Shown here piece after piece: positions 4,144 through 5,036 of a DNA stretch of 5,036 bases (within the stretch, counting starts at the first letter, position 1; each line of letters opens with the position of its first letter). A model generated the notes under the pieces. It was not told the DNA's origin and did no database searches. It was given only the letters and a program-made list of their open reading frames with translations. Location: NCBI GenBank assembly GCA_026386995.1, contig JAPLMO010000330.1, forward strand, positions 1 through 5,036. The letters are read 5' to 3'. The DNA comes from Planctomycetota bacterium. GTDB lineage: Bacteria > Planctomycetota > Phycisphaerae > FEN-1346. A program made the position numbers and the translations under genes.

Positions 4144-5036
4144 ATGAAAATCCTGATCGTCGGCGGCGGAGGGCGGGAACACGCCCTCGCGTGGAAAATC
4201 GCCCAGTCCAAACTCTGCACGAAACTCTATGCGGCCCCGGGCAACCCCGGCATCGCCCAGGTGGCCGAGTGCCTGCCCATCGGGGCCGAGGACATCGACA
4301 AACTCCTCGCGTTCGCCCGCGAGCAGAGGATCGACCTGACGGTGGTCGGCCCCGAGCGTCCGCTCATCGCCGGCATCGTCGACCGATTCCAGAAGGCGGG
4401 CCTGCGCATCTTCGGGCCCTCCAGGGAAGCCGCGCAGGTCGAGGGCTCGAAGGCGTGGGCCAAGAACGTCATGATGCACTGCGCCGTGCCGACGGCCGAG
4501 TTTCACGCCTTCACGCGCATGGCCGAGGCCCTCCGCTACATCGACAGCCACGAGGAGCCGCTGGTCGTCAAGGCCTCGGGCGAGGCCGCCGGCAAGGGCG
4601 TCTTCGTCTGCAAGGACCAGGACGAGGCCCGCCGCGCGGTCGAAATCGTCATGAAGGACAAGGCCTTCGGCGCGTCCGGAGACACTGTGGTCATCGAAGA
4701 GAAACTCATGGGCGAAGAGGCGTCGCTCCTGGCCCTCGTCGACGACTCCAGCATCTACATGCTGGAATCGGCCCAGGACCACAAGGCCGCGCTCGACAAC
4801 GACCAGGGCCCGAACACCGGCGGCATGGGCGCCTACAGCCCCGCCCCGGTCGTCACCGAGCGCCTCGAAACGCAGATCGACCGCGAAGTCCTCGTCCCGA
4901 TGGTCCACGGCATGAAAACCGCGGGCGCAGCCTTCAAGGGCATCCTCTACGCGGGCATCATGGTCACGGCCGGCGGGCCGAAGGTGCTGGAGTTCAACGC
5001 CCGCTTCGGCGACCCCGAGGCGCAGCCCCTGCTCAT
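4144..5036 (+). CDS. purD: Phosphoribosylamine-glycine ligase (GAR synthetase), 3' end beyond window
   Basis: PurD joins glycine to 5-phosphoribosylamine using ATP to make glycinamide ribonucleotide, the second step of cytoplasmic de novo purine synthesis. The window holds 297 codons of a protein that is usually about 420-430 residues, and the frame is open at the edge. Recognisable blocks are GGGGREHALAWKI (7-19) of the N-terminal domain, VVGPERPLIAGIVD (67-80), IFGPSREAAQVEGSK (89-103), the ATP-grasp nucleotide loop KASGEAAGKGV (143-153), VIEEKLMGEEAS (183-194), QDHKAALDNDQGPNTGGMGA (211-230) and LEFNARFGDPEAQP (282-295). Glu283 and Asn285 fall where the family has its metal ligands. The loop reads KASGE where E. 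coli PurD has KADGL, a modest variation. The ATG at 4144 has GAGAGG 7 nt upstream. The gene has its own predicted promoter and no purine-pathway neighbour in view. Confidence 0.97.
   Translation, partial: MKILIVGGGGREHALAWKIAQSKLCTKLYAAPGNPGIAQVAECLPIGAEDIDKLLAFAREQRIDLTVVGPERPLIAGIVDRFQKAGLRIFGPSREAAQVEGSKAWAKNVMMHCAVPTAEFHAFTRMAEALRYIDSHEEPLVVKASGEAAGKGVFVCKDQDEARRAVEIVMKDKAFGASGDTVVIEEKLMGEEASLLALVDDSSIYMLESAQDHKAALDNDQGPNTGGMGAYSPAPVVTERLETQIDREVLVPMVHGMKTAGAAFKGILYAGIMVTAGGPKVLEFNARFGDPEAQPLL

Noticed and set aside
4003..4908. A 301-codon open frame on the minus strand across purD
   Set aside because: It is antisense to a clear purD gene, has no recognisable motif and begins inside conserved purD sequence.

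Overview
The window comes from a GC-rich bacterium with strongly GC-biased third codon positions. A Tat-exported sulfatase, a class IV (HDAC11-like) deacetylase and intergenic spacers full of GC-rich palindromes point to a planctomycete or a close relative in the PVC group. This is an inference from gene content, not a phylogenetic placement.

Layout. The left part is read from the minus strand. From upstream to downstream it holds an HDAC11-like deacetylase (1022-2014), a small tandem-ACT protein (577-963), a PadR-family repressor (36-368) and the first 13 codons of a gene that overlaps the PadR stop by an ATGA (1-39). The right part is read from the plus strand: a periplasmic-type sulfatase (2371-3828), then the first 297 codons of purD (4144 to the window end), which encodes a purine biosynthesis ligase.

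Intergenic regions. The three spacers carry most of the unexplained structure. The ACT-PadR spacer (369-576) contains an imperfect 34-bp palindrome over a predicted padR promoter, a perfect 16-bp stem-loop and a short AT-rich heptamer repeat. The divergent HDAC-sulfatase spacer (2015-2370) has candidate promoters for both directions. The sulfatase-purD spacer (3829-4143) holds five GC-rich hairpins, including an inverted REP-like pair whose two units both begin with GTAG. It ends in a good sigma70-type promoter followed by a 15-bp hairpin in the predicted purD leader.

How the genes work together. The PadR gene and its overlapping partner look like a self-regulated unit. The deacetylase and ACT genes are 58 bp apart on the same strand and may be co-transcribed, pairing protein deacylation with amino-acid sensing. 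The sulfatase and purD look like independent single genes. I see no CRISPR array, phage, insertion sequence, RNA gene or obvious new multi-gene system. The best leads are the PadR operator, the palindromic repeat cluster and the HDAC11-like/ACT pair.
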